From PVC group bacterium (GTDB lineage Bacteria > Verrucomicrobiota > Kiritimatiellia > CAIKKV01 > PXCX01): DNA of 20,631 nt. The translations under genes and the position numbers were made by a program. Under the pieces are notes generated by a model. The model searched no databases, was not told the DNA's origin, and saw only the letters and a list, made by a program, of their open reading frames with translations. The stretch spans positions 1 to 20,631 of the forward strand of contig PXCX01000150.1 of assembly GCA_003565195.1 (NCBI GenBank), given 5' to 3'. Positions 6,751 to 14,800 of this stretch are shown piece after piece. Each line of letters begins with the position of its first letter. Positions within the stretch are counted from its first letter, which is position 1.

Positions 6751-8949
6751 ATGCCATTATCCACCTACCTGGCGGCACACATAGGTTCTGCCGTCATCGA
6801 TCCAGTTGAACCGCTCACCGCCGGTGATTTGTCGGAATTTGAACTTATCTTTACGGCCGGTTATTTCGGCATTGATGATAGTGGCAGCCTGAAAATCGTA
6901 TGGCGATTCGCAAGCGATATGGCAAAACCTCAGTTTGCCGATCCGGCGGCGCCGAATTACGTCAGCATCGCCGCATCCAATGGTGCGGTTCTGGAATGCC
7001 GGTTCGATGTCAAGAACAATATCCGTCCCTGGGGGAAAACGATTTATATCAAAATAGTCAAAGGCTATTTAACGGCAGGCGATCAAATCAGGGTCCGGTT
7101 TGGCGATCGCCGCGGCGGCAGTCCCGGTATTCGCGTGCAGACGTTTTGCGAGGATACCTTTGAGTTGAAGGTTTTGGTGGATGCCTTCGCCACCTGCGAC
7201 TACGTGGAATTGCCGTACAGCCCGACCCTCAAAATCGTGCCGGGAAAGGCGGTCCGCTTCCACGCGATTATGCCGACCCAACGCGTTCCGGGCCAGATAT
7301 TCAATCTGCATCTCAAGGCGGAGGATATCTGGGGCAACCCGACGGTCCCGGATTATCCGATGGTTGGGCTCGATGCCGATTTGCCGGTCGAAAACCTGCC
7401 GCGTTCCATCGCATGGCCGGCCGGTCAGCCGGTGTTGACACTGGAGAATCTAGTAGTCCATCATACCGGCGACCTGCGTATCCGGATAATCGATCCCGTC
7501 ACATCGCAACAGCTTGCCACGGCCAATCCCATGCGGCTTGTCCGGGAAACAGGTTGCTCTCCCTTTTGGGGTGACCTGCATGGTCAGAGTGAGGAAACAA
7601 TTGGCACCAATTCCGTGCATGATTATTTCGCGTTTGCCCGTGATCGTGCCTTTTTGGATGTCAGCAGCCATCAAGGTAATGATTTCCAGATCACACGTCA
7701 GTTTTGGCAGGTATTGAACCAAACGACGGCTGCATTCAATCAGGCGGGGCGGTTTGTGGCCATTCCAGGATACGAGTTTTCAGCCAACACAGCGCTCGGC
7801 GGCGATCACAACGTGTTTTTCCGCCATGAAAACGAAACCATACATCGCTCCAGTCATGCCCTGGTGGCCGATTTGTCAGACGCTGATACCGATCGCCATG
7901 TCGCCCGGGAACTGTTCAAAACCCTGCGTCAGCGCAACGCTTTTATTTACGCGCACGTCGGCGGCCGCTATGCCGACTTGCGGCATGCTGCGGCCAGTCC
8001 GATCGACTTGGCTGTCGAAATCCATTCCGCTTGGGGCACCTTTGAATGGCTGTTGCACGATGCCTTCGATCTCGGTCTCAGGGTTGGCGTGGTGGCCAAC
8101 AGCGACGGGCATAAAGGACGCCCCGGCGCCAGCTATCCCGGCGCGTCCCAATTTGGATCCTATGGCGGCCTGACCTGCTTTCTGTGTCCGGAATTGACTC
8201 GTGATGCGATTTTTGATGCGCTGCGCCACCGGCATCACTACGCGACGACCGGCGTACGGCTGCTGTTGGACGTCAAACTCGGTAACACTAAACAGCAGGC
8301 CAGGATGGGCGATGTTTTAACGTTGCTTGATGATGAACTTACGCTGAAACTCGAACTGCTCTCGCCATCGGCCATTGAAAAGGTTGACATATTCGACGGG
8401 AAAACCATCATCGATCACTGGCAGGCACCATGTGATCGGGATAGCCGCCGGATCAAGATATTATGGGAAGGAGCGGAATACCGGGGTCGCGGACGGGAAA
8501 CGGTTTGGGACGGTGGTCTGAAGCTGTCGGGGAATGCGTGTGAGTCGGTAACCACGGTTAATTTCTGGAATCCGGACCGGCCATTGGTCCAGCCTGATTC
8601 TCGCCATATCTCCTGGCAATCAATCACAACCGGAGGGGTGGCGGGTTGCGACATTGTATTGAAGCATGCCACGGAAGGGCAGCTTGCGTTGGAGACACCA
8701 CTGATTCAGATGGAGCTTCCCGTGGCTGAGATAACCTCGAAGGAGACCGTTTTCCCGGCTGGCGGACTGGGGCGCCAAGTGCGCCTTTTCCGTATTCCGC
8801 AAGAGAACCCCAACGATGCGCTGACCTTGACACGCCAAATCCGGTTGCCGCTCTCTGGCGAGCATCCGATCTATGTTCGCATCCAACTTTCTGACGGGCA
8901 TCTGGCTTGGTCCAGTCCGATTTATGTTCAGCGGCAACCGCAAGAATGA
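6751..8949 (+). CDS. DUF3604-like PHP-domain metallohydrolase
   Basis: A 732-aa protein whose central part (about 265-500) carries a PHP-type metal site in the DUF3604 pattern: FWGDLHGQSEE (Asp275, His277), SSHQG (His307), IPGYEFS, DHNVFF (His353), AHVGG (His402), VEIHSAWG (Glu423, His425) and VANSDGHKGRPG (Asp452, His454). PHP enzymes are usually metal-dependent phosphoesterases, but DUF3604 members are mostly uncharacterised. The N-terminal ~260 residues and the last ~230 (LDVKLGNTKQQARMGDVLTL onward) look beta-rich and may be substrate-handling domains. There is no signal peptide or lipobox, so a cytosolic location is most likely. AGGAAG lies 7 nt before the ATG. It stands alone: tRNA-Ser is divergent upstream and the receiver gene converges 91 bp downstream. 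DUF3604 assignment is from motifs; substrate is unknown. Confidence 0.82.
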   Translation: MPLSTYLAAHIGSAVIDPVEPLTAGDLSEFELIFTAGYFGIDDSGSLKIVWRFASDMAKPQFADPAAPNYVSIAASNGAVLECRFDVKNNIRPWGKTIYIKIVKGYLTAGDQIRVRFGDRRGGSPGIRVQTFCEDTFELKVLVDAFATCDYVELPYSPTLKIVPGKAVRFHAIMPTQRVPGQIFNLHLKAEDIWGNPTVPDYPMVGLDADLPVENLPRSIAWPAGQPVLTLENLVVHHTGDLRIRIIDPVTSQQLATANPMRLVRETGCSPFWGDLHGQSEETIGTNSVHDYFAFARDRAFLDVSSHQGNDFQITRQFWQVLNQTTAAFNQAGRFVAIPGYEFSANTALGGDHNVFFRHENETIHRSSHALVADLSDADTDRHVARELFKTLRQRNAFIYAHVGGRYADLRHAAASPIDLAVEIHSAWGTFEWLLHDAFDLGLRVGVVANSDGHKGRPGASYPGASQFGSYGGLTCFLCPELTRDAIFDALRHRHHYATTGVRLLLDVKLGNTKQQARMGDVLTLLDDELTLKLELLSPSAIEKVDIFDGKTIIDHWQAPCDRDSRRIKILWEGAEYRGRGRETVWDGGLKLSGNACESVTTVNFWNPDRPLVQPDSRHISWQSITTGGVAGCDIVLKHATEGQLALETPLIQMELPVAEITSKETVFPAGGLGRQVRLFRIPQENPNDALTLTRQIRLPLSGEHPIYVRIQLSDGHLAWSSPIYVQRQPQE

Positions 8950-9040
8950 AATCACAAATCAGGGGGGGCAGAACCCAAGTGCCCTAAAGTTACGTGCCCG
9001 CGACGGTGCAAACGGAATGTCTTCGATTCGCCAGCCCTGA

Positions 9041-9802
9041 TCAAACGGCTTTCAGTTGCTTGACGGCTTCGACAATCACAGCGGTATCCTGGGTTGCCAG
9101 CAACCTGTTGACGCTAGCGGGCGGATTGGGAATGCCGTATCCGGTCGGTTCGCCGGGGCTGGTATCGCCATCATACATGATGACGGGAATATCGCGCGTA
9201 TGTGGAATATTCTTCAAAAGCGATGCAATCGCATCGCCGTTCATTCCGCGCATGATCCGCTTTATCACGATTACGGCGGGCTTATCCGATGTCGCCTTTT
9301 CCAGCGCTTGCGGACCGGTATCGGCGACTGTCACCGCATAACCAGCTTTTGATAGTTCACTGCTTAACCGAACAACAATCGCCGTTTCATCTTCGGCAAG
9401 CAATACCAACGGACGCCTGCCTTTTTCGTGCTTTTTCAATATTTCCTGAATCTTGCCCAGTAATTCATTGCCATTGCATGGCTTAGCGATGAATCCATCG
9501 ACAGCCACATCGTCAAAAAAGGATTCCGTGCCGGCGCGAGCCGTGAAAACCAGCACCGGATACGGCAAATCACCCCGATCATTCATTATTCGACGCAGAA
9601 ACCCAAAACCGCCAATGCCGGGCATATTCAAATCCAAAAGCACTATGTCGGGACTAAACCCTTCAACCTTTTTTAATCCGGCTTCCGCGCAATCAGCCGT
9701 AGTAACATCAAAACCCCGGAATTTCAAGAAATCTCCCAGGCCACCGGTTATGTTGGGGTCGTCATCAACGAGTAACACATGTTTTTTTTGCTCGGTTGTC
9801 AT
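9041..9802 (-). CDS. Double receiver-domain response regulator, second receiver degenerate
   Basis: A 253-aa protein made only of two CheY-like receivers. REC1 (about 8-125) is complete: acidic pocket LVDDDP (Asp13-15), phosphoacceptor LLDLNMPG (Asp57), VFTAR (Thr87) and IAKP (Lys107). REC2 (about 131-250) keeps AEDE (Glu137-Asp138) but the acceptor strand reads VIVIKRIMRG, putting Lys181 where Asp57 aligns; the Thr position is Asp211 and no conserved Lys follows. REC2 should therefore not be phosphorylated. There is no DNA-binding, cyclase or enzymatic output domain, so signalling would be by protein contact or phosphate transfer. A strong Shine-Dalgarno (AAGGAGAG) lies inside the 3' end of the preceding gene, and the two share an ATGA overlap, implying coupled translation with the kinase fragment upstream. 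It is the last gene of the minus-strand train. Confidence 0.88.
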   Translation of the reverse strand: MTTEQKKHVLLVDDDPNITGGLGDFLKFRGFDVTTADCAEAGLKKVEGFSPDIVLLDLNMPGIGGFGFLRRIMNDRGDLPYPVLVFTARAGTESFFDDVAVDGFIAKPCNGNELLGKIQEILKKHEKGRRPLVLLAEDETAIVVRLSSELSKAGYAVTVADTGPQALEKATSDKPAVIVIKRIMRGMNGDAIASLLKNIPHTRDIPVIMYDGDTSPGEPTGYGIPNPPASVNRLLATQDTAVIVEAVKQLKAV

Positions 9803-10464
9803 TGTCTCTCCTTCTGAATCCGATCTATTAGCCCATTAATCGCAAACGCCATTCTCTCGCAGGAATCGGCAAACTTTCGAATGTAAACCCTCAAACCATC
9901 GGGCAATGATCCGGCCGCGCCATCAAGCAGATTGGCGAGATCGAATGTCATTGCGGTTAAAGGGTTTTTTAATTCATGGGATATGGCGGTTACCAGTTGG
10001 CGATCGGTTAATGCATAATTGCCGGAATTCGATCCGCGATAAAGCGCACGCTCGTGCGCGCTCCGAATAACCCGCGCCAACATACAACCGTCATATTGTC
10101 CCGTTGCCAGATAGTCATCGGCGCCATGCTTGATTCCAAAGAGCCCGGTTTGATCTTCCGGCGCTAAAACCACGACAGGGACGCTGCCTGCAACGATGCT
10201 AAGCGCACTCATGAATTCGATCCGGTTCCGTGCGCCGGCTCCGCATTCAAGCAGGATTACATCCGTCTGCCGTTCTTGCAGTATTCGTGCAAGTGCATCC
10301 AATGTGTTCGCAATGCGCACGTCAAAATTTGAACGCAGTGCGACCGTAATAGCTTGATTCAAAGCTCCGGCTGACGCTCCAGCGTTATCAAGCACCAAAA
10401 CGTGAACAGGGCTTGCCGTGCTTTCGCATGTCTTAATCTTGCTGCTCGATCCGTGGTCCTTCAT
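9799..10464 (-). CDS. Degenerate receiver plus HisKA phosphoacceptor helix pair, no ATPase domain
   Basis: In the 221-aa form, residues ~18-140 follow the receiver fold but with lost chemistry: VLVLDNAG has one acidic residue, the acceptor strand DVILLEC has Glu73 in place of Asp (often phosphomimetic), the Thr is Ala (VVLAPED) and the Lys is Thr (DDYLATG). Residues ~155-221 are a HisKA dimerisation helix pair with a full H-box, VTAISHELKNPLTAM (His163). The protein then stops; the HATPase_c domain is absent. It cannot autophosphorylate, so it may act as a phosphotransfer relay or dimerisation partner, a Spo0B-like logic. The ATG at 10464 is preferred to an in-frame TTG at 10503, since the intervening residues do not fit the fold; neither has a strong Shine-Dalgarno. 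It overlaps the next gene by 4 bp. A near-consensus promoter precedes it. Confidence 0.82.
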   Translation of the reverse strand: MKDHGSSSKIKTCESTASPVHVLVLDNAGASAGALNQAITVALRSNFDVRIANTLDALARILQERQTDVILLECGAGARNRIEFMSALSIVAGSVPVVVLAPEDQTGLFGIKHGADDYLATGQYDGCMLARVIRSAHERALYRGSNSGNYALTDRQLVTAISHELKNPLTAMTFDLANLLDGAAGSLPDGLRVYIRKFADSCERMAFAINGLIDRIQKERQ

Positions 10465-10529
10465 GATTAACCCGGACAAGCCCGGCCTCCAAATAAACCG
10501 CAATTTCTAAAAAACTCGTGTGACAGAGA

Positions 10530-10550
10530 CAATGGCGCTGACGGCCATTG
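10530..10550 (-). other. Hairpin at the start of the leader before the kinase-fragment gene
   Basis: CAATGGC (10530-10536) pairs with GCCATTG (10544-10550) around a 7-nt loop. It lies about 12 bp downstream of the -10 element at 10563-10568, so it would form at or near the 5' end of the mRNA. No T-run follows directly on the minus strand, so it is not a standard intrinsic terminator for the preceding kinase gene. Confidence 0.4.
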
Positions 10551-10562
10551 ATCTCGGCAGAA

Positions 10563-10591
10563 ATCATATCAAGCAATCAGCGATCGTGCAA
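10563..10591 (-). promoter_or_regulatory. Sigma70-like promoter for the kinase-fragment/double-receiver pair
   Basis: On the minus strand TTGCAC (10586-10591) is followed after exactly 17 bp by TATGAT (10563-10568), 5 of 6 matches to the -10 consensus. It sits in the ~180-bp gap between the soluble hybrid kinase and the ATG at 10464. It would let the last two genes be transcribed without the rest of the train. Confidence 0.5.
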
Positions 10592-10642
10592 TTCCATGCA
10601 ATCGAGTATGGAGGCCCCTATGCCCTTGGGTGTATCCTTGTT

Positions 10643-11827
10643 CTATTCTGAATGTGATTGGGTCGGAAGAGTAATGGTAAAACGCGCTCCGCCTTCAGCC
10701 GGATTCTCGACGCTGATAGTTCCTTTATGTTCCTCGATTATGCCACGGCTGATCGACAACCCCAGTCCTGTGCCCTTGTCGCCTTTGGAGGTGTAGAAAG
10801 CCTCCCAGATCGTATCGAGTTTTTCGGGCGGAATTCCCGGACCGGAATCGTGAACCGTCAGAATGACCTTGTCGCCGTCAAGACGTGCTTGGATCTTTAT
10901 AACGCCTTCCTCGTTGATCTCCTGGATGGCATGCGATCCATTGTTAATCAGATTTATGAGGACTTGTTCGATCTGTTGCGGTTGCACGATTAATTCAGGT
11001 AAATCGCTGGGAATATCGACCTGAGTGTCTATGCCGTATTTGACTGTATGACTGCAGAGCTGCAGGGCCTTGTCAACGCAATCGGCCAGCGCCGTTGGTT
11101 GCGGATTGTCTTTCTCGCGTTTTGAATAGGTTTGCATTGAAGATACAATGCGCGCTACCCGGTCGCATGAATCGAATATGGTGGCGGCGTATTTACCGCA
11201 ATTATCGATAAAGTTCAGGACCGGATCTCCGGCATCGAGCTTCTCTTCCAGCACGGCACGATGTTCGGATGCGATTTGCTGTTGCATGGCGCCCAGAAGT
11301 TCGGAGTAGGCTGAGATACAGGTCAGAGGATTATTGATTTCATGTGCCACTCCCGCCGCCAATGTGCCCAGGGTGGCAAGCCTTTCGGAATGAACAAGTT
11401 GCCGGGCGCGCGCCTCGGCCAGCGCTTCAAGGTGATCGCGATGGCGTTTTAGTTCGATTTGTGTTTTGACGCGTGCCCTTACAATTGCCGGGCTGAACGG
11501 TTTGGTGATATAATCGTTGGCTCCGACTTCAAAGCCTAAAGATTCATCCTGCTCGGCATCCAGAGAGGTAATAAAAATAACCGGCACGGTTTTCTGCTTT
11601 GTATCGGCACGAATGCGCCGGCAGACTTCGTAGCCGTCTATTCCCGGCATTTTGATGTCCAGCAGGTATAAATCCGGGTTGCAGGCATTGCCGCGTTCGA
11701 GCGCTTCCGTTCCGTTGCGGGCTACGGTAAGTTGGGCATAGTCGCGCAAAGCGGATACCAGAGCGCCTATATTGGCTGCTTCATCGTCCGCAATCAGTAA
11801 TCGTGGTTTTTCGCTCGGTTCGTTCAT
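10643..11827 (-). CDS. Soluble hybrid histidine kinase (REC-HisKA-HATPase)
   Basis: A 394-aa cytosolic protein with no membrane segment. An intact receiver comes first: IADDE (Asp14-Asp15), LLDIKMPG (Asp57), FITS (Thr87) and ITKPF (Lys109). A short coiled coil (~125-150) leads to the HisKA H-box LAAGVAHEINNPLTC (His162). HATPase_c follows with an N-box (INLINNGSHA), G1 (DSGPGI, Asp327) and G2 (GDKGTGLGLS), and ends in FTITLP. This layout is typical of kinases that are switched by phosphorylation of their own N-terminal receiver, so it can take phosphate from an upstream kinase such as the CHASE2 protein encoded just before it. The start is well supported: AAGG sits 7 nt before the ATG, with a promoter-like sequence upstream in the 59-bp gap. 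Confidence 0.95.
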   Translation of the reverse strand: MNEPSEKPRLLIADDEAANIGALVSALRDYAQLTVARNGTEALERGNACNPDLYLLDIKMPGIDGYEVCRRIRADTKQKTVPVIFITSLDAEQDESLGFEVGANDYITKPFSPAIVRARVKTQIELKRHRDHLEALAEARARQLVHSERLATLGTLAAGVAHEINNPLTCISAYSELLGAMQQQIASEHRAVLEEKLDAGDPVLNFIDNCGKYAATIFDSCDRVARIVSSMQTYSKREKDNPQPTALADCVDKALQLCSHTVKYGIDTQVDIPSDLPELIVQPQQIEQVLINLINNGSHAIQEINEEGVIKIQARLDGDKVILTVHDSGPGIPPEKLDTIWEAFYTSKGDKGTGLGLSISRGIIEEHKGTISVENPAEGGARFTITLPTQSHSE

Positions 11828-11854
11828 TGGTTAACCTTCCGTGTGTGGCTCAAC

Positions 11855-11884
11855 TCTATATCATGTTTTACTTTAGCAAGTCAA
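11855..11884 (-). promoter_or_regulatory. Sigma70-like internal promoter for the soluble hybrid kinase
   Basis: On the minus strand TTGACT (11879-11884) lies 18 bp before TATAGA (11855-11860); GATATA offers a 16-bp alternative. It fills most of the 59-bp gap after the CHASE2 kinase stop and is followed by a good ribosome site (GGAAGG) before the ATG at 11827. It is the only AT-rich patch in this part of the train. Confidence 0.5.
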
Positions 11885-11886
11885 TT

Positions 11887-14800
11887 TCAGGAGTCAATTA
11901 TTTTTGTCAGTAATCCGGCGGCGGACTCAAAGTCAAAGGTTTCGGCAGCCTGCGTGACAGCTTTGATAGTGGAGTCGGGTATGCCCGCTTCGCGAAGCGC
12001 GTTGCCGGTTTCCGCGAGATATTCGAGCGCATCTACGTTGCCAAGCCGCAGTTCATCGCGAAGACGGCGCGTTTTTTGGATCAGCGCGGGCGGCAGCGAC
12101 ACCGGCTTTGCCGGGGTGGCGTCCGTTTCGCAGGTTTCGTTCGCGGAATCCGGCAGATGCGCGGCTATTGCCTTGCCGAGCGCCGCAAGCGCTTGTTCAA
12201 GGGGTGTAACAAGGTTGGCTGCGGCGTCCGGTTGTTGTTGCCGGAAGTGTTGATCTATGCCGGTTGCCAGGTGTTGAATATCGGTCAGGCCAAGATTTGC
12301 TGCGCTGCCTTTGATCGCATGCGCTATTCCGCGTGCGGGTTCATTGTCGGCGCATTTCATGGCTTCGCGTATATGTTCAGGATCATTGACGTGACTCATA
12401 TAGAAATCGGCCAGTAAACGGCGGTACATTCGTACATTACCGCGTACGCGGCGCAATCCGGCATTTACATCTGCTCCTGGAATCGCAGGGGTGTCGGCCG
12501 CATCCTGATCACGGGCGCCGACTTGCTCGGATGTTTGCGGTTTTTCATGCAGTCCGGATTGTGCGGCCGTTCCGGTGGAGTCCGCGGTTACGATCACGTC
12601 ACCGGCGGCATTGGATGTTGTCGGGCCGCCACCATCGCCAGTTTTCGCGGTTGCGGCATCGGGGGCGCCGGGCAGCGGAATATCCTCTTCGGGAATATAT
12701 TGCAGTAGCTTGCTCAGGAACGCATCGATTTCAAGCGGCTTAGTGAGGAAGTCATCCATTCCGCAGTCAAGGCATGTGTCTTCGTCCTCCTTCATTGCGC
12801 TTGCTGTCATAGCTAAAATAGGCGTGCGTTTCCGGGGCATCCGTCCCTGACCCTCCAAATCACGGATTGCGCGTGTGGCTTCGTAACCGTCGATTTCGGG
12901 CATTTGGATATCCATCAGAATCAGGTTCCATGGTTGCGTGCTTGCCTTTTCAATCGCCTCCCGTCCGTTGACGGCCGGCTCGACTACGATTCCGTATGCA
13001 ATCATGTTTTCGGTTGCTACTTCGCGGTTAATGGCATTGTCGTCCACCAGCAGTACCCGGGCGTTTTTTAAACGTTCTGGCGCAATTGAAGGCGTTTCGG
13101 CAGAATGCCAGAGATCTCCTGATGCAAGCGGTTCGTGACCCCAGGCGATACGCAGGCTGGAAACCAGCTCGATCGGTTTAACCGGTTTGGCAAGAAAATA
13201 CACGTTTTGGCCGACTGTGTCCGGAACGGCTTCCTGTTCCATGCTCTGGATGCCGAGCAGAATCAGCGGCAAACCGGCTTGACCTGAGCCGTCTTCGCGC
13301 GGCAGGCTCTCGATTAGACGGCCGGTTTCGATTCCGGTGCCATCCAGGATCACAAGCTCCCAGGGGGTGTCTTCGCGTTTGGCAGCATCGATTCTATCCG
13401 GCAGCGACAGGGGATCGGCAATGGTCTCGGCATGCAATCCGAGTTTGCGGCAATCGCGGGCAATGACGGCAATCTGTTGGTCGCGCGTTCCCGCGACCAG
13501 AACACGGCGTCCGTGCAATTGATCGGGCAGGGAAATATGCGGCTCGTTTTCGTCGGATTGTTGTTCGAAAGGCAGCAGGAAATGGAAGTTGCTGCCTTTG
13601 CCTTTCTGGCTGCTGATTTCAATCCTGCCGTTCATCAATTCGACCAGGTTTTGCGAAATAGCCAGTCCCAGACCGGTGCCGCCGTATTTGCGGGTTGTGG
13701 ACGTATCCGCCTGCGAAAACGCCTGGAATAATGCAGCCTGTTGCTCGGGAGTCAGACCGATTCCGGTATCGATAACCTCGAAGAGTGTTTTAGACGAATT
13801 TTCGCGATCGGGATTGCTGACGCGTAGGCAAACATAACCCTTTTCCGTGAACTTGATTGCGTTTGCCGCCAGATTAATCAGCACCTGACGTAGACGCAAG
13901 GGATCGCCGATGACGGCTCGAGTTACATCGGGGGCGAAGTCAAGGATCAAGTCTATGTTTTTCTTGAATGCCTGGTTGCCAAGCAGGTCAATGACGTCGG
14001 CGATGACGGTATCAAGGTTGAAGGCAACGTTCTCGACATCCATCTTGCCGGCCTCGAGTTTGGAGAAGTCGAGAATGTCGTTAATCAGTCTCAAGAGCGC
14101 ATGCGCCGAATATCGTACTTTGCCGATATAATTCCGCTGTCGTTCGTCCAATTTGGTGCGTAACGCCAAATCGGTCATGCCGATGACGCTGTTCATAGGC
14201 GTGCGGATTTCATGACTCATATTGGCCAGGAATTCGCCTTTGGCGGAGGCGGCGCGCAATGCGGCATTGCGCGCCGCCTGAGCATCCTGCTCCGCCCGGG
14301 TGCGCACTTCGACTTCGTTTTCCAGTTGACGGTTGACGGCCCGCAGCCGGGCATCGTATTGCGCGATGATTTCCTGCTGCCAGTATTTCACGACTATAAT
14401 GCCCGCGTAGACCAGTGCCCATCCGATCATCAATGGTGTGGGGACGAAGATCACTTGATAGCGTTGCAGCAGGAATTGGCTCAAGGCAACCGGGTAAACC
14501 AGGGCAAACAGCATCACGAGCAGCGAAAACAACGCGCGCGTACGCGCGACCAGCATGATCAGGAGTATGCCTCCCGTGAACAAGGCTGCCAGATTAAGGA
14601 AGAACATCCAGCGCGGTTCACTGATCATGTCGCCGGCCAGTATGTTGTCAATGATCGTTGCCTGGATTTCAGCGCCGGCTATGTCTTCGTCAAGCGGCGT
14701 CGTATAACGGTCGTACAAGCCGATTGCCGATGTTCCGATGACAACGATCCTGTCGCGCACCGTGCCGGGATCGAAGTCTCCTGCCAGCACGTCCATGGCT

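Noticed and set aside
8960..8990. GGGCA...TGCCC hairpin after the PHP gene as an intrinsic terminator
   Set aside because: Stem of only 5 bp, 9-nt loop and no T-run on either strand.
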